Notes: generated from the sequence alone by a model not told the origin. Counted from the first letter of the stretch, positions 1-9,320 are shown. The stretch: DNA of 64,000 nucleotides from an uncultured Paracoccaceae bacterium (GCA_947500775.1 CANMTD010000001.1:620001-684000), one strand, 5' to 3'. Numbers and translations are program-made.

Positions 1-240
1 GAGCTGATGGAAGAGCGGTTCACCCATTGGGAACTGACGCCCGCGGAAAAGGACGTGGCCCTGTTCGCCATCAAGGGGCTTTCGACGGCTGAAATTGCAC
101 GGCTGCGCAATACCTCGGAAGGTACGGTCAAGGCGCAGACGAATGCGATCTACCGCAAGGCGGGCGTCAGCGGGCGGCCACAGTTGCTGAGCCTGTTCAT
201 CGAGGATCTTATGGACGACACCCTGCTGCCCGATCCGTGA
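1..240 (+). CDS. LuxR-family regulator, C-terminal HTH (truncated by window start)
   Basis: This is a LuxR/FixJ-type helix-turn-helix. Residues from WELTPAEKDV through EIARLRNTSEGTVKAQ to the end fit the four-helix output domain that binds DNA. An ATG lies at position 7, but the frame is open to the window edge and the domain normally forms the end of a longer protein, so the N-terminus is probably missing. The sensory part, and therefore the signal, cannot be told. It stops 4 bp before the convergent DUF2237 gene. Confidence 0.75.
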   Translation, partial: ELMEERFTHWELTPAEKDVALFAIKGLSTAEIARLRNTSEGTVKAQTNAIYRKAGVSGRPQLLSLFIEDLMDDTLLPDP

Positions 241-243
241 CGG

Positions 244-633
244 TCAGACCGCATCGGCATCCGTGGCATGTTCGCGCAGAATGGCAAGCGGCACGATCTC
301 TGCCGCGCGGGCGTGGGTCGCACGCAGGTTGACCTGCGGCGCGCAGCCTTCGTCATGGGCCTGCAGGAACCGGCCCGCGCACAGGCACCAGTGATTGCCG
401 GGTTTCAATCCCGGAAAGCCGAATTCCGGGCGTGGGGTGCTCAGGTCATTGCCGACATATTTCGAATAGGCCAGAAACTCGGCCGTCATGATGGCGCAGA
501 CCGTATGGCTGCCCGCATCCTGAACGCAGGTGTTGCAGGACCCATCCCGGAAAAACCCGGTCAGGGGGTCGGATGAACAGGGCGCCAGCCGTTCGCCCAG
601 AACGTTGATGTCAGGGTCTTTTTTCATCGTCAT
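244..633 (-). CDS. DUF2237 family protein
   Basis: A 129-residue Cys-rich protein with CSSDPLTGFFRDGSC near the N-terminus, followed by HTVCA and NHWCLCA. This matches the DUF2237 family, small bacterial proteins of unknown function. The chosen ATG (633) follows a strong AGGAGGG ribosome binding site; longer open frame upstream has no such signal. It lies downstream of the DUF2332 gene with an 18-bp gap and is probably cotranscribed with it. Confidence 0.75.
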   Translation of the reverse strand: MTMKKDPDINVLGERLAPCSSDPLTGFFRDGSCNTCVQDAGSHTVCAIMTAEFLAYSKYVGNDLSTPRPEFGFPGLKPGNHWCLCAGRFLQAHDEGCAPQVNLRATHARAAEIVPLAILREHATDADAV

Positions 634-650
634 CTTGGCCCTCCTGATCG

Positions 651-1688
651 TTAGATAGCGGTGCCGTTCGACCAATCCACCCAGCGACCGTGAAAATCCG
701 CCCGCCCCATCGACAGGATATCGCCGCCGGGCCACAGTTGCAGCGACAGCCCGGCGCCGGGGCTCTCTCCGTCCGCCTCCATCGCAAAGCGGGCCAGTGG
801 CGCGTCAGGCGTGGCCTGTGCACCGGCTGCGGCAATCAGGGCGTTGCCGCGCGCCTGTGCCTCGGGTGGCAGATATTGCCAGGCGATGGTGTGAAACAGC
901 ACATGCACATGTCCGTCATGACGGTCGGCCAGCCGCTGGGGCAGCCAGTCAAGGGCATCGGCCTGATCCACCGGGGCATCCGCCACCGCGATGGCCGCAT
1001 TTGTCCGTGCGATCCTGTCCGGCTGATCGGGCCAGATATAGGCCCTGAGACGCAGCAGCGCCAACAAGTTCGAGGGGTCCAGCGGGTTCAGATCGACGCC
1101 GCGACGGTCCGCGATCCGGGGGCGCGCATCGGGTGGTTCCGCGCCGCGCCACTCTGGCGACAAGGTCAGCGCCGCATCGGTCGGGCCGCGATCGCCGCCG
1201 GGCAGGGACAGGGTGAAACGATCCCACATCAGATTCAGGCCCGCGCTTGCACCGATTTCAGACAGGATCAACGGCATATCAAATCGCCGGGTCAGCCAGT
1301 GGCCGATGGCGATCAGGGGCGCGCTGCGCCGGACTTCATTGGTCTGTGGCGGGCTGTCCAGCCAGTGTTGCAGGTCCCGTTCATTCGCGCTTAGCACGGC
1401 GGCAATGGCCTGCCAAAGTGCCGCGTCCGTGGTGTCGTTGGGCGGGTATTGCGCCGCAAGGCCGGGGGCCAGCCCGCTTTGCACCAGCCCGTGCAGGGCA
1501 CCGGCAAACCGCAATGGCACCGAGGCAGCCCTTGCGCTGATATCCCCGGGCCAGGACAACAGGCGATCCGCCACGCTGTTGCCGGGGGTCAGGTTTTGCG
1601 CGGTCAGCCGCAGCACCCGCCCGGTAAAGGGCGATCCCAACGCCTCGCAGGTTTCGGCCTGAGACAGGAGGGCGGCGCGCAGGCTCAC
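651..1688 (-). CDS. DUF2332 domain protein
   Basis: A 345-residue protein. It resembles the DUF2332 family, which has features of a Rossmann SAM-dependent methyltransferase: SEIGASAGLNLMWDR is the glycine-rich part, and HVLFHTIAWQYLP lies later. The family has no settled function. The ATG overlaps the stop of pth by 4 bases (ATGA), so it is translationally coupled to pth. No promoter is visible of its own. Confidence 0.75.
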   Translation of the reverse strand: MSLRAALLSQAETCEALGSPFTGRVLRLTAQNLTPGNSVADRLLSWPGDISARAASVPLRFAGALHGLVQSGLAPGLAAQYPPNDTTDAALWQAIAAVLSANERDLQHWLDSPPQTNEVRRSAPLIAIGHWLTRRFDMPLILSEIGASAGLNLMWDRFTLSLPGGDRGPTDAALTLSPEWRGAEPPDARPRIADRRGVDLNPLDPSNLLALLRLRAYIWPDQPDRIARTNAAIAVADAPVDQADALDWLPQRLADRHDGHVHVLFHTIAWQYLPPEAQARGNALIAAAGAQATPDAPLARFAMEADGESPGAGLSLQLWPGGDILSMGRADFHGRWVDWSNGTAI

Positions 1689-2365
1689 CTGAACCGATCC
1701 GCGAGCTTTTGTATGGCGCTGCGGGTATCGGGGGGTTCGGCCCGCTGTTCGGGGACCGGTTGTTTGGGGGGCGGTGCGGGGGATTTCGACGACCGTGGCG
1801 GCGCGACCCGTAAGGCGACCGCATTCATGAAACGCCCGGTGTCGCCTTCGGCCAGCGCCGGGGCGCCGTCGCTGATCCCGCGCAGCAGGTCATCCAGCCA
1901 ATCCTGTTCGGCCTTGGCGAAATCATTCAGAACATAGCTGGCAACACGGTCCTTGTGGCCGGGATGGCCGATCCCCAATCGCACCCGGTTATAGCTTTCG
2001 CCGATATGGCCGTGCAGCGACCGCAGCCCGTTGTGGCCAGCATGTCCGCCGCCGGATTTCACCCGGCATTTGCCGGGGGCAAGGTCCAGTTCGTCGTGGA
2101 ACACGACCACGTCCTGCGGCTCCAGCTTGAAAAACCGCAGGGCTTCGCCCACGGATTGCCCCGACAGGTTCATGAAGGTTTCGGGTTTCAGGAGCACGAT
2201 TTTTTCGCGGCCAAGCCGGCCTTCGGCGATCAGCCCCTGAAATTTGGACCGCCACGGGGAAAACCCGTGGTCGCCCGCAATCCGGTCCACAGCCATGAAC
2301 CCGATATTGTGACGGTGGCCTGCGTATTTTGCACCGGGATTCCCCAGACCCACGAATAACCGCAT
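1685..2365 (-). CDS. pth: Peptidyl-tRNA hydrolase
   Basis: The enzyme releases tRNA from stalled peptidyl-tRNA in the cytoplasm, recycling tRNA after translation aborts. The first 25 residues carry VGLGNPGAKYAGHRHNIGF with the catalytic His (residue 19), and VFHDELDL carries the Asp that activates it. At 226 residues it is longer than the usual ~190-200 because of a Pro/Ser-rich C-terminal tail of about 30 residues, common in alphaproteobacteria. It lies downstream of rplY, with a terminator hairpin between them. Confidence 0.95.
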   Translation of the reverse strand: MRLFVGLGNPGAKYAGHRHNIGFMAVDRIAGDHGFSPWRSKFQGLIAEGRLGREKIVLLKPETFMNLSGQSVGEALRFFKLEPQDVVVFHDELDLAPGKCRVKSGGGHAGHNGLRSLHGHIGESYNRVRLGIGHPGHKDRVASYVLNDFAKAEQDWLDDLLRGISDGAPALAEGDTGRFMNAVALRVAPPRSSKSPAPPPKQPVPEQRAEPPDTRSAIQKLADRFR

Positions 2366-2424
2366 GGTCTGTACTCCTGCTGTTGCGTTGGCACATACCT
2401 AAGCGGGACGCGGGCAGGCGGCAA

Positions 2425-2461
2425 ACAAAAATGCGGGCCCCGATGTTCGGGACCCGCATTC
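2425..2461 (-). terminator. Rho-independent terminator after rplY
   Basis: On the minus strand AATGCGGG pairs with CCCGCATT (8 bp) around a GC-rich loop and is followed by a T-run (TTTTTG). It lies 23 bp past the rplY stop and before the pth start, so it should end or attenuate rplY transcription. Confidence 0.75.
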
Positions 2462-2483
2462 AACTGACAGCAATCTGCGCTGT

Positions 2484-3134
2484 TTATTCTTCGGTGGCGT
2501 CTTCGGCTGTGGCCTCTTCGGTGGCCTCTTCCTCGTCGCCTTCGTCATCGGCCGAGCGCAACCCGGACGGTGCCGAGATGTTCGCGATCACGAAATCACG
2601 GTCCGTGATCATCGGGCGCGTGCCTTCGGGCAGCGTGATGTTCGAGATCGTGACGGTGTCGCCGATATCCAGACCGGTCAGATCGACGGTCAGCGACTCG
2701 GGGATATCGCCCGCGGTCACTTTCAGTTCGACCTCGGGGCGTACCGCGTTCAGAACGCCGCCTTTTTTCAGGCCGGGCGCGTCCTCTTCGTTCAGGAACT
2801 CGACCGGAATGAACAGGTTGATCCGCGACGTGCGGCGCAGGCGCATGAAGTCAACGTGGGTGGGAAGGTCTTTGACGACGTCCCGCTGAACGTTGCGGCA
2901 GATCACGCGCACGTCGTCCTGACCGTCAACCTTCAGGTTGAACAGGGTCGACATGAACCGGCCCGCCTTCAGGCGCTTGAACAGTTCGTTGAATTTGATG
3001 TTGATCGGCTGCGGATCTTCGCCGCCGCCATATACGATGCCTGGTACCAGTTGCTCACGACGAGCTTGACGAGCGGCCCCCTTGCCTGTCCCCGTACGTA
3101 CCGTGGCGTTAAAGTCAGGAATCTGACCTGCCAT
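2484..3134 (-). CDS. rplY: Ribosomal protein bL25 (long TL5/Ctc form)
   Basis: A 5S rRNA-binding protein of the large ribosomal subunit. At 216 residues it is the two-domain TL5/CTC form, with an N-terminal 5S-binding barrel ([26 protein letters not shown]) and a C-terminal domain ([23 protein letters not shown]). It ends in an acidic Glu/Ala/Thr tail, typical of alphaproteobacteria. The start at 3134 follows TTAGGAGAA; an in-frame ATG 33 bases upstream lacks an SD. Confidence 0.95.
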   Translation of the reverse strand: MAGQIPDFNATVRTGTGKGAARQARREQLVPGIVYGGGEDPQPINIKFNELFKRLKAGRFMSTLFNLKVDGQDDVRVICRNVQRDVVKDLPTHVDFMRLRRTSRINLFIPVEFLNEEDAPGLKKGGVLNAVRPEVELKVTAGDIPESLTVDLTGLDIGDTVTISNITLPEGTRPMITDRDFVIANISAPSGLRSADDEGDEEEATEEATAEDATEE

Positions 3135-3294
3135 GATGAATTCTCCTAAGCTGTGGGCATCCTCCAAGGGTGTATGCCCGGTGAAGTCGCGCGTATAGAC
3201 AAAAATCCGGTGGATGGAAAGCCAAAATCAACGGGAAAAAGGCTAATCTGGCGGGGGGCAAAGTGGCGCCCGAATTCCCGGTCGCGCCATGGGT

Positions 3295-3318
3295 GGCGAA
3301 GGCCCGTAGGCCTTCGCC
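3295..3318. terminator. Perfect 10-bp hairpin with CGTA loop
   Basis: GGCGAAGGCC and GGCCTTCGCC form a perfect stem around CGTA, 21 bp beyond the stop of the leftward DUF481 gene. There is no T-run on the minus strand, so it may be a transcript-stabilising hairpin or a weak terminator and not a classical one. Confidence 0.5.
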
Positions 3319-3338
3319 GGTGTTTACACGTGCACCTT

Positions 3339-4169
3339 TTAATTGAACGTGTAGACGAGGGACATGCCCAGCCGGTGATCGGTGTGTTTGCGACCGGGTG
3401 TCGGGTCGGTGTGGTGGTCGGTGCGCAGGCTGGCGCGCAGGGCCAGCGGACCCGAGATCGAAACGTTGACCCCAAGGTCATTCGAAATCAGCGTATCGGC
3501 ATCGGAATACAGGATGTCGGTGTCATTGGTCAGGAACGCGGTGTCGCTGATCCGGTGATAGAACTTCGAACTGATCAGCGCGGCACCTTCGTATTCGCGG
3601 TTGCCGTCAGAGGCTTCGGTCATCCGCCAGCCGGGGCCACCCTGAACACGCCAGCGCGACGACCCGCTGTCAATGACGCGATAGCCGATACCGACACCGG
3701 CAAAGTAATCCTCTTCAAAGGCGCCGAATTCGTCGTATTGCGCGCGCAGCTTGCCATAGCCGTACCAGCGCTCGTTCAGAACGCGGGAATAGTCATAGCC
3801 AAGCAGGCCGCTGTTGGCGGTGCGTGTGTCTTCGTCATCACTCAGCGCATAGGAAAACGTGACATCATGGCCGTTGGTCCCGTCAAAATGCCCAAACCGT
3901 GCGCCGATACCCACGTCGGCGGTTTCGGTATTGCCCGCAGAGGCATTGGCGGTCGCCGAAACCGAGCCATACCAGCCCAGTTTGCGGTCAAACCCAAAGC
4001 GGTGGTTGTCCCGGCTGCGTTTGAAATCGTCGCGAACCGCGTCTTCGGTCGCTTCGACGGAATCGGCGGCGGCATCTTCGTTCGAGAAGACCTGGGATTG
4101 TTGTGCGATTGCGGCGTGGCCTGATACGGACAGCAGCCCTGCGGCTACGTAACTCGTTAGTTTTTTCAT
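3339..4169 (-). CDS. DUF481 outer-membrane beta-barrel protein
   Basis: A 276-residue secreted protein. It has a clear signal peptide (MKKLTSYVAAG, cleavage near HAAIAQ), then alternating aromatic/polar strands ending in SLVYTFN with a terminal aromatic residue, the usual mark of an outer-membrane barrel. The middle (GWYGSVSATANASAGNTET) is the start of the DUF481 domain, as in YdiY-like 'salt-induced outer membrane' proteins. The role is unknown. It stands alone, with 178 bp upstream before the oxidase gene. Confidence 0.85.
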   Translation of the reverse strand: MKKLTSYVAAGLLSVSGHAAIAQQSQVFSNEDAAADSVEATEDAVRDDFKRSRDNHRFGFDRKLGWYGSVSATANASAGNTETADVGIGARFGHFDGTNGHDVTFSYALSDDEDTRTANSGLLGYDYSRVLNERWYGYGKLRAQYDEFGAFEEDYFAGVGIGYRVIDSGSSRWRVQGGPGWRMTEASDGNREYEGAALISSKFYHRISDTAFLTNDTDILYSDADTLISNDLGVNVSISGPLALRASLRTDHHTDPTPGRKHTDHRLGMSLVYTFN

Positions 4170-4347
4170 TGCGATACCTCGTCTACTCGTAAAGCCAAAG
4201 CGTCTTGCTTCGGTTCGGCAGACTTAGTGAGGAACGCAGACCGTAGGAATGGGGAAAGCTATCAATAATTTCCCCATAGGTTGAAAATTCGTACGCTGCA
4301 CACGTTAAGGTAGTGTTGTTGCGCAGCTGTTTCCGATGGTATCGGGG

Positions 4348-5511
4348 CTATTGCCAGTCGCCTTCGAACCCTTTGGGGATCAGCAGGATATCGCGATCCA
4401 GCGTCTTTACATCGCGCCGCCCGCACAGGGCCATGCTGATGTCCAGTTCCTTGTGGATCACCTCCAGCGCGCGGGTCACGCCCGCCTCGCCCATGGCGCC
4501 AAGGCCATAGACAAAGGCGCGTCCGATGTAGGTGCCCTTGGCCCCCATCGCCATGGCCTTCAGCACGTCCTGACCCGACCTTATGCCGCTGTCCAGATGC
4601 ACCTCGATCTTGTCGCCGACCGCATCCATGATCGCGGGCAGGGCGCGGATGGCCGACAGGGCGCCGTCCAGCTGGCGCCCGCCATGGTTTGATACAATGA
4701 TCGCATCGGCCCCGACCTTCAGCGCCATTTTGGCGTCTTCGGCGTCCAGTATCCCTTTCAGGATCACCTTGCCGCCCCACATCTTGCGGAACTGCGCGAT
4801 CCGGTCCCAATCCAGCGAAGGGTCGAACGCCTCGGCCGTCCAGGATGACAGCGACGATGGGTCGGATACGCCTTTGGCATGGCCTACGATATTGCCGAAG
4901 AACCGGCGCTTGGTCTGCAACATACCCAGCCCCCAGCCGACCTTGGTCATCATGTCGGCCATGGATTTCACGGTCAGCTTGGGCGGGGCGGACAGGCCGT
5001 TTTTGATATCCTTGTGCCGCTGGCCCAAGACTTGCAGGTCGACGGTGATGACGATGGCCGAACAATTCGCGGCATGGGCGCGGTCGAACAGGCGCTGCAT
5101 GAAATCATCGTCTTTCAGGGTATAGACCTGAAACCAGAACGGTTTGGTGGTGTGTTCGGCCACATCCTCGATCGAACAGATCGACATGGTCGACAGGGTA
5201 AAGGGCACGCCGAATTTTTCAGCCGCGCGGGCGGCCTTGATCTCGCCATCGGCGCATTGCATCCCGGTCAGCCCGACCGGGGCCAGCGCGACCGGCATCG
5301 CCACCTCTTCGCCGATCATCCGGGTCTTGGTCGTGCGGCCCGCCATGTCCACCGCCACGCGCTGTCGCAGGCGGATCTTGTAGAAATCCGAGGTGTTTTC
5401 GCGAAAGGTCTGTTCGGTCCAGCTGCCGCTTTCGGCATAGTCATAGAACATGCGCGGGGTGCGGCGGCGATACAGGCGTTTCAGATCGTCGATGTTGGTA
5501 ATCGTGGGCAT
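4348..5511 (-). CDS. lldD: FMN-dependent alpha-hydroxy-acid oxidase (L-lactate dehydrogenase type)
   Basis: A TIM-barrel flavoenzyme oxidising 2-hydroxy acids, most often L-lactate to pyruvate, with electrons going to the respiratory chain. Over 387 residues it shows the family marks in order: FYDYAESGS near the N-terminus (active-site Tyr), PVALAPVGLTG (FMN pocket), FWFQVY, KGILDAEDA (Lys), VSNHGGRQLD (catalytic His and Arg) and DSGIRSGQDVLKA. Substrate cannot be fixed from sequence; glycolate or other hydroxy acids are possible. An ATTGGT/ACCAAT inverted repeat lies just upstream. Confidence 0.85.
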   Translation of the reverse strand: MPTITNIDDLKRLYRRRTPRMFYDYAESGSWTEQTFRENTSDFYKIRLRQRVAVDMAGRTTKTRMIGEEVAMPVALAPVGLTGMQCADGEIKAARAAEKFGVPFTLSTMSICSIEDVAEHTTKPFWFQVYTLKDDDFMQRLFDRAHAANCSAIVITVDLQVLGQRHKDIKNGLSAPPKLTVKSMADMMTKVGWGLGMLQTKRRFFGNIVGHAKGVSDPSSLSSWTAEAFDPSLDWDRIAQFRKMWGGKVILKGILDAEDAKMALKVGADAIIVSNHGGRQLDGALSAIRALPAIMDAVGDKIEVHLDSGIRSGQDVLKAMAMGAKGTYIGRAFVYGLGAMGEAGVTRALEVIHKELDISMALCGRRDVKTLDRDILLIPKGFEGDWQ

Positions 5512-5524
5512 GGCAATATCCGGT

Positions 5525-5547
5525 ATTGGTCAGAAATCATTACCAAT
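5525..5547. promoter_or_regulatory. Inverted repeat upstream of the hydroxy-acid oxidase
   Basis: ATTGGT (5525-5530) and ACCAAT (5542-5547) form an inverted repeat, and CCAATTGG follows at 5549. The site is 14 bases upstream of the oxidase start. GntR-family regulators of lactate genes bind TGGT/ACCA half-sites with a short gap; here the gap is 11 bases, so the assignment is only suggestive. Confidence 0.35.
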
Positions 5548-5638
5548 GCCAATTGGCTGGCGCAATGGAAACTTTGCCCGCGGCACCCCCAACGGCCCGG
5601 CGCACCGGGTCCGTTAAACAAACATGGATTACCTTGGA

Positions 5639-6430
5639 TCAGGCGCGATGCGCCCCGTCGGCCAGAGTTTTGACATAGGCCAGAATCTCATCCACCGGAC
5701 GGCCGTCCCCGATCAGGCTGACAATCGCCGATCCGACAACGGCGCCATCGGCCACCTCGGCAATCGCCTGCGCGGAATCAGGTGTCTTGATGCCAAAGCC
5801 GACAATCACCGGCAGGTCGGTCTGGGATTTGATCCGGGCAACCTCGGGCGCGACATCGCTGGCCTGTGCCTCGCCCGCGCCGGTGATCCCGGTGATCGAG
5901 ACGTAATAGACAAAGCCGCTGGTATTCTGCAGCACCTTGGGCAGGCGTTTGTCATCGGTGGTCGGTGTGGCCAGCCGGATGAAGTTCAGACCAGCCGCAT
6001 TGGCGGGGATGCACAGTTCGGCGTCTTCTTCGGGCGGCAGATCGACAACGATCAGCCCGTCGATCCCGGCGGCTTTGGCATCCTCCAGAAACTTATCGAC
6101 ACCGCGGCTATAGATCGGGTTGTAATACCCCATCATCACGATCGGCGTGGTATCGTCGGTTTCGCGAAAGCTCCGCGCCATATCCAGGGTTTTCTGCAGG
6201 GTCTGGCCGCTGGCCAGCGCGCGTTGCCCGGCCAGCTGAATGGTCGGGCCATCCGCCATCGGATCGGTGAACGGCATTCCCAGTTCGATGACATCGACAC
6301 CCGCCCCCGGCAGTCCGCGAATGACCTCAAGCGAGGTATCATAGTCGGGGTCGCCCGCCATCACATAGGCCACGAATGCTTTTTTACCTTCGGCCTTCAG
6401 GGCGGCGAATTTACGGTCGATACGGGTCAT
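5639..6430 (-). CDS. trpA: Tryptophan synthase alpha subunit
   Basis: This subunit cleaves indole-3-glycerol phosphate to indole, which passes to TrpB. The 263 residues carry the TIM-barrel signatures [16 protein letters not shown] (catalytic Glu), [23 protein letters not shown] (catalytic Asp) and [12 protein letters not shown] (phosphate binding), ending in [10 protein letters not shown]. It stands alone, away from trpB, facing away from the PhzF-like gene across 188 bp. Confidence 0.95.
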   Translation of the reverse strand: MTRIDRKFAALKAEGKKAFVAYVMAGDPDYDTSLEVIRGLPGAGVDVIELGMPFTDPMADGPTIQLAGQRALASGQTLQKTLDMARSFRETDDTTPIVMMGYYNPIYSRGVDKFLEDAKAAGIDGLIVVDLPPEEDAELCIPANAAGLNFIRLATPTTDDKRLPKVLQNTSGFVYYVSITGITGAGEAQASDVAPEVARIKSQTDLPVIVGFGIKTPDSAQAIAEVADGAVVGSAIVSLIGDGRPVDEILAYVKTLADGAHRA

Positions 6431-6618
6431 TGCGGTCCTCTTTCGTCGTTCCGGTTGGTGTGCGGCATCGCGGGGCGGAAATCAATGGAGGGTGGTTGGT
6501 TTTTTGACGGCATCCGAACTCGACATCAATATTGGTGATATAAAAGGTAAAAAATAACAATTTGTGATTATTGGTCGGCGCCGCTAGTTCCAAGAACAGC
6601 AAACCAGGGAGAGAGATC
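6431..6618. promoter_or_regulatory. Divergent promoter region trpA / phzF-like
   Basis: 188 bp between divergent starts. The middle (about 6526-6572) is AT-rich against a GC-rich background and holds the near-palindrome ATCAATATTGGTGAT followed by ATATAAAAGG, a likely core promoter zone. No particular regulator can be named. Confidence 0.35.
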
Positions 6619-7446
6619 ATGGATATTCAGCGTATTGCCGCCTTTGCAGAGGCTGGTCAGGGCGGAAACCCGGCCGGTGTCGTTCTGACCGAAACCCTGC
6701 CATCTGCGGATCAGATGCAACAGATCGCGGCGGATGTCGGATATTCCGAAACCGTGTTCGCCGCGCCGCAGGGCGATGGGTTCCGCACGCGGTACTTTGC
6801 GCCGGAAGGCGAGGTTGCCTTTTGTGGCCATGCCACGATTGCGCTGGGTGCGGCCCTGGGTGCGCAAAGCGGTGCGGCGACCTATCCGCTGTATCTGAAT
6901 GACGCCGAAATCTCGGTCACGGCAACGCCTGCCGATGCGGGGTGGGGTGCGACGTTGCAATCGCCGGGCACCTCGCATCGCGCGCCGGAACAGGGCATGG
7001 TGCAGGAATTTCTGGCGCTGTTCGGCTGGACGAGCGCCGATCTGGACCCCGACCTTCCCGTCACCCGGATCAATGGCGGGGCCGAGCATCTGCTGATCCC
7101 CTTGGCCAATCGCGCGCTGCTGGCGGATATGGCCTATGATTTCGACGCAGGTGCGGCGCTGATGCAGAAATACGGGCTGGTCACCGTCAACCTGATCTGG
7201 CGCGAACGCCCCGATCTGATCCACAGCCGCAACCCCTTTGCCGGTCATGGTGTCTATGAAGATCCCGCAACGGGTGCTGCCGCCGCCGCATTGGGCGGGT
7301 TCCTGCGCGACAGCGGCGTATGGTCCGATGCGTTCGAGGTGTTGCAAGGGGCCGATATGGGCGCGCCGTCGCGCCTGTGGGTGGCGCCGATGCCGGGGCA
7401 GGGCGCGCCGGTGCGCATCACCGGTCAGACCCGCACCATCGGCTAG
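6619..7446 (+). CDS. PhzF-family isomerase-like protein
   Basis: A 275-residue member of the PhzF/diaminopimelate-epimerase-like fold. It has GGNPAGV at the start, YSETVF with the catalytic Glu, RYFAPEGEVAFCGHATI, and FAGHGVYEDPATGAAAAALG near the end, all diagnostic. PhzF itself acts in phenazine synthesis, but no phenazine genes are nearby and most members have unknown substrates. The start at 6619 follows GGGAGAGAG. It is probably monocistronic, with 59 bp before ychF. Confidence 0.85.
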   Translation: MDIQRIAAFAEAGQGGNPAGVVLTETLPSADQMQQIAADVGYSETVFAAPQGDGFRTRYFAPEGEVAFCGHATIALGAALGAQSGAATYPLYLNDAEISVTATPADAGWGATLQSPGTSHRAPEQGMVQEFLALFGWTSADLDPDLPVTRINGGAEHLLIPLANRALLADMAYDFDAGAALMQKYGLVTVNLIWRERPDLIHSRNPFAGHGVYEDPATGAAAAALGGFLRDSGVWSDAFEVLQGADMGAPSRLWVAPMPGQGAPVRITGQTRTIG

Positions 7447-7505
7447 CGCTTGACCTTGCCCACCTCTGGCCCCTACATGCGCGCGACCCTTTGTAGGAGA
7501 GTGTT

Positions 7506-8603
7506 ATGGGCTTCAAGACCGGGATTGTGGGGCTGCCGAATGTCGGCAAATCGACGCTGTTCAATGCGCTGACCCGCACCGCTGCGGCGCAGGCGGCGAA
7601 CTTTCCGTTCTGCACGATCGAACCCAATGTGGGCGAGGTGGCGGTGCCCGACGCGCGGCTGGACCAACTGGCCGCGATCGCCGGATCGAAAGAGATCATC
7701 CCGACGCGCATGACCTTTGTCGATATCGCCGGGCTGGTCAAAGGCGCGTCCAAGGGCGAAGGGCTGGGCAACCAGTTTCTGGCCAATATCCGCGAATGCG
7801 ACGCCATCGCCCATGTGCTGCGCTGTTTCGAAGACGGCGACGTGACCCATGTCGAAGGGCGCGTCGATCCGGTCGCGGATGCGCAGACCATCGAAACCGA
7901 ACTGATGCTGGCTGATATGGAAAGCATCGAAAAGCGGTTGCAGAACATCGTGCGCAAGGTGCGCGGCGGCGACAAAGAGGCGGTGCTGCAGGAACGTCTG
8001 CTGCGCGCCGCCTTGGCTGCGCTGGAAGATGGCAGGCCCGCGCGCACCGTCGAGGTGGCCGAAGATGAGGCCAAGGCCTGGGAGATGCTGCAGCTGCTGA
8101 CCAGCAAACCCATCCTTTATGTCTGCAACGTGTCCGAGGATGAGGCCGCCACCGGCAACACCCATTCCGAAGCCGTGGCCAAGATGGCGGCGGAACAGGG
8201 CGCGGTATCGGTCGTGATCTCGGCCAAGATCGAAGAAGAGATCAGCCAGCTGGACCGCGAGGAAGCCGAGGTGTTTCTGGAAGAGCTTGGCCTGACCGAG
8301 GCAGGACTGGATCGGATGATCCGCGCGGGCTATGAGCTGCTGGACCTGCAGACCTATTTCACCGTCGGCCCGAAAGAGGCGCGCGCCTGGACCATCCACA
8401 AGGGCATGCTGGCGCCACAGGCGGCGGGCGTGATCCACGGCGATTTCGAACGTGGCTTCATCCGTGCCGAAACCATTGCCTTTGACGATTTCGTGGCGCT
8501 TGGCGGCGAACAGCCGGCCAAGGACGCGGGCAAGATGCGGGCCGAGGGCAAGGGATATGTGGTCAAGGACGGCGACGTCCTGCATTTCCTGTTCAACGCG
8601 TAA
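7506..8603 (+). CDS. ychF: Redox-regulated ATPase YchF
   Basis: A universally conserved Obg-family P-loop protein that hydrolyses ATP and is associated with ribosomes and the oxidative-stress response. Its 365 residues show G1 GLPNVGKST, the G3 region VDIAGLVKGASKGEGLGNQF, and the altered G4 (NVSE instead of NKxD) that explains ATP preference. The C-terminal TGS domain (YFTVGPKEARAWTI, GFIRAE) is complete. The start has AGGAGAG 6 bases upstream. Confidence 0.95.
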   Translation: MGFKTGIVGLPNVGKSTLFNALTRTAAAQAANFPFCTIEPNVGEVAVPDARLDQLAAIAGSKEIIPTRMTFVDIAGLVKGASKGEGLGNQFLANIRECDAIAHVLRCFEDGDVTHVEGRVDPVADAQTIETELMLADMESIEKRLQNIVRKVRGGDKEAVLQERLLRAALAALEDGRPARTVEVAEDEAKAWEMLQLLTSKPILYVCNVSEDEAATGNTHSEAVAKMAAEQGAVSVVISAKIEEEISQLDREEAEVFLEELGLTEAGLDRMIRAGYELLDLQTYFTVGPKEARAWTIHKGMLAPQAAGVIHGDFERGFIRAETIAFDDFVALGGEQPAKDAGKMRAEGKGYVVKDGDVLHFLFNA

Positions 8604-8614
8604 ACGACATGCCT

Positions 8615-8635
8615 GCGCGCCCAAAAACGGGCGCG
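8615..8635. terminator. Hairpin between convergent ychF and tetR
   Basis: CGCGCCC and GGGCGCG form a 7-bp stem around AAAAAC, 12 bp after the ychF stop and 13 bp before the tetR stop. It has no T-run, but the position suggests a shared transcription end. Confidence 0.5.
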
Positions 8636-8647
8636 TCGGCAAACCGG

Positions 8648-9229
8648 TCACCCCTGCAAATCGTGGGGCGTCAGGGCGCGTTCTATCAGGGCGATGGCCG
8701 CACGTTTGGCAATCGCCGCCTGATCGCCGCCCACATTCATGACACTCAGAACAATCGCGCCTTCGGCCAGCACCATAAGCTGATCTGACAGGTCTTCGGG
8801 GTCGTGCGCGCCCGAGGCCCGGGCGATTTCCCGGATATGTTCACTGATCAGGCGCTTATGTTCGGCGGCCTGCACATGGATCGGGTCCTTGGGGTTCTGG
8901 TATTCGGCGCTGGCCTTGATGAACATGCAGCCCTGAAATTCAGGCTCGCTGAACCATTCGCCCAAAGCATCAAACATCGCCAGCAACTGCGCCTTTGGGG
9001 TGTCTGCGCCCTCTTCCATACGGCGGTACAGCCAGTTGCGGAAATTTTCGTCGCGCAGGCGCAGGGCGGCCAGGATCAATTCCTCTTTGGTACGGAAATG
9101 TTTGTACATCGAGGTTTTGGACACACCGGTTTCGACCACCAGCTTGTCCATGCCGGTGGCGTGGAATCCGTTCCGGTAAAACACCTTCAGGGCCTTGCGA
9201 ACCAGTTCATCCCGCTTATTTGGGCGCAT
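8648..9229 (-). CDS. TetR/AcrR-family repressor
   Basis: A 193-residue one-domain-plus-ligand-pocket repressor. The N-terminal HTH is clear (AFYRNGFHATGMDKLV-like segment, then TGVSKTSMYKHFRTKEELI), followed by a helical C-terminal part of the TetR_C type. The start at 9229 (MRPNKRDELV) fits the family; the longer frame upstream would add 45 unlike residues. It is divergent from the 9449-11602 genes, with ACCGATCGGT-type operators between them, so it very likely represses that module and possibly itself. Confidence 0.88.
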   Translation of the reverse strand: MRPNKRDELVRKALKVFYRNGFHATGMDKLVVETGVSKTSMYKHFRTKEELILAALRLRDENFRNWLYRRMEEGADTPKAQLLAMFDALGEWFSEPEFQGCMFIKASAEYQNPKDPIHVQAAEHKRLISEHIREIARASGAHDPEDLSDQLMVLAEGAIVLSVMNVGGDQAAIAKRAAIALIERALTPHDLQG

Positions 9230-9247
9230 ATTTCTCTTTCTAAGTGA

Positions 9248-9320
9248 ACTGATAGGTAAATAAATTAGCGCACCCGGAAAGTCAATGTTTACCATGATAT
9301 AGGCCTCGATTCCTATCAGT
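9248..9320. promoter_or_regulatory. Inverted repeat ACTGATAGG ... CCTATCAGT
   Basis: ACTGATAGG (9248-9256) and CCTATCAGT (9312-9320) are exact inverted copies 55 bp apart, upstream of the tetR start. They could be two sites for the repressor's own promoter bridged by looping. The sequence resembles the ACMGATCRGT sites only partly (CTGAT). Confidence 0.4.

Noticed and set aside
3153-4124. 323-codon plus-strand frame across the DUF481 gene
   Set aside because: It is the complement of a protein with a clear signal peptide and barrel strands, so it is a shadow.
7473-8651. 392-codon frame opposite ychF
   Set aside because: It is antisense to a universally conserved gene and shows the composition of a codon shadow.
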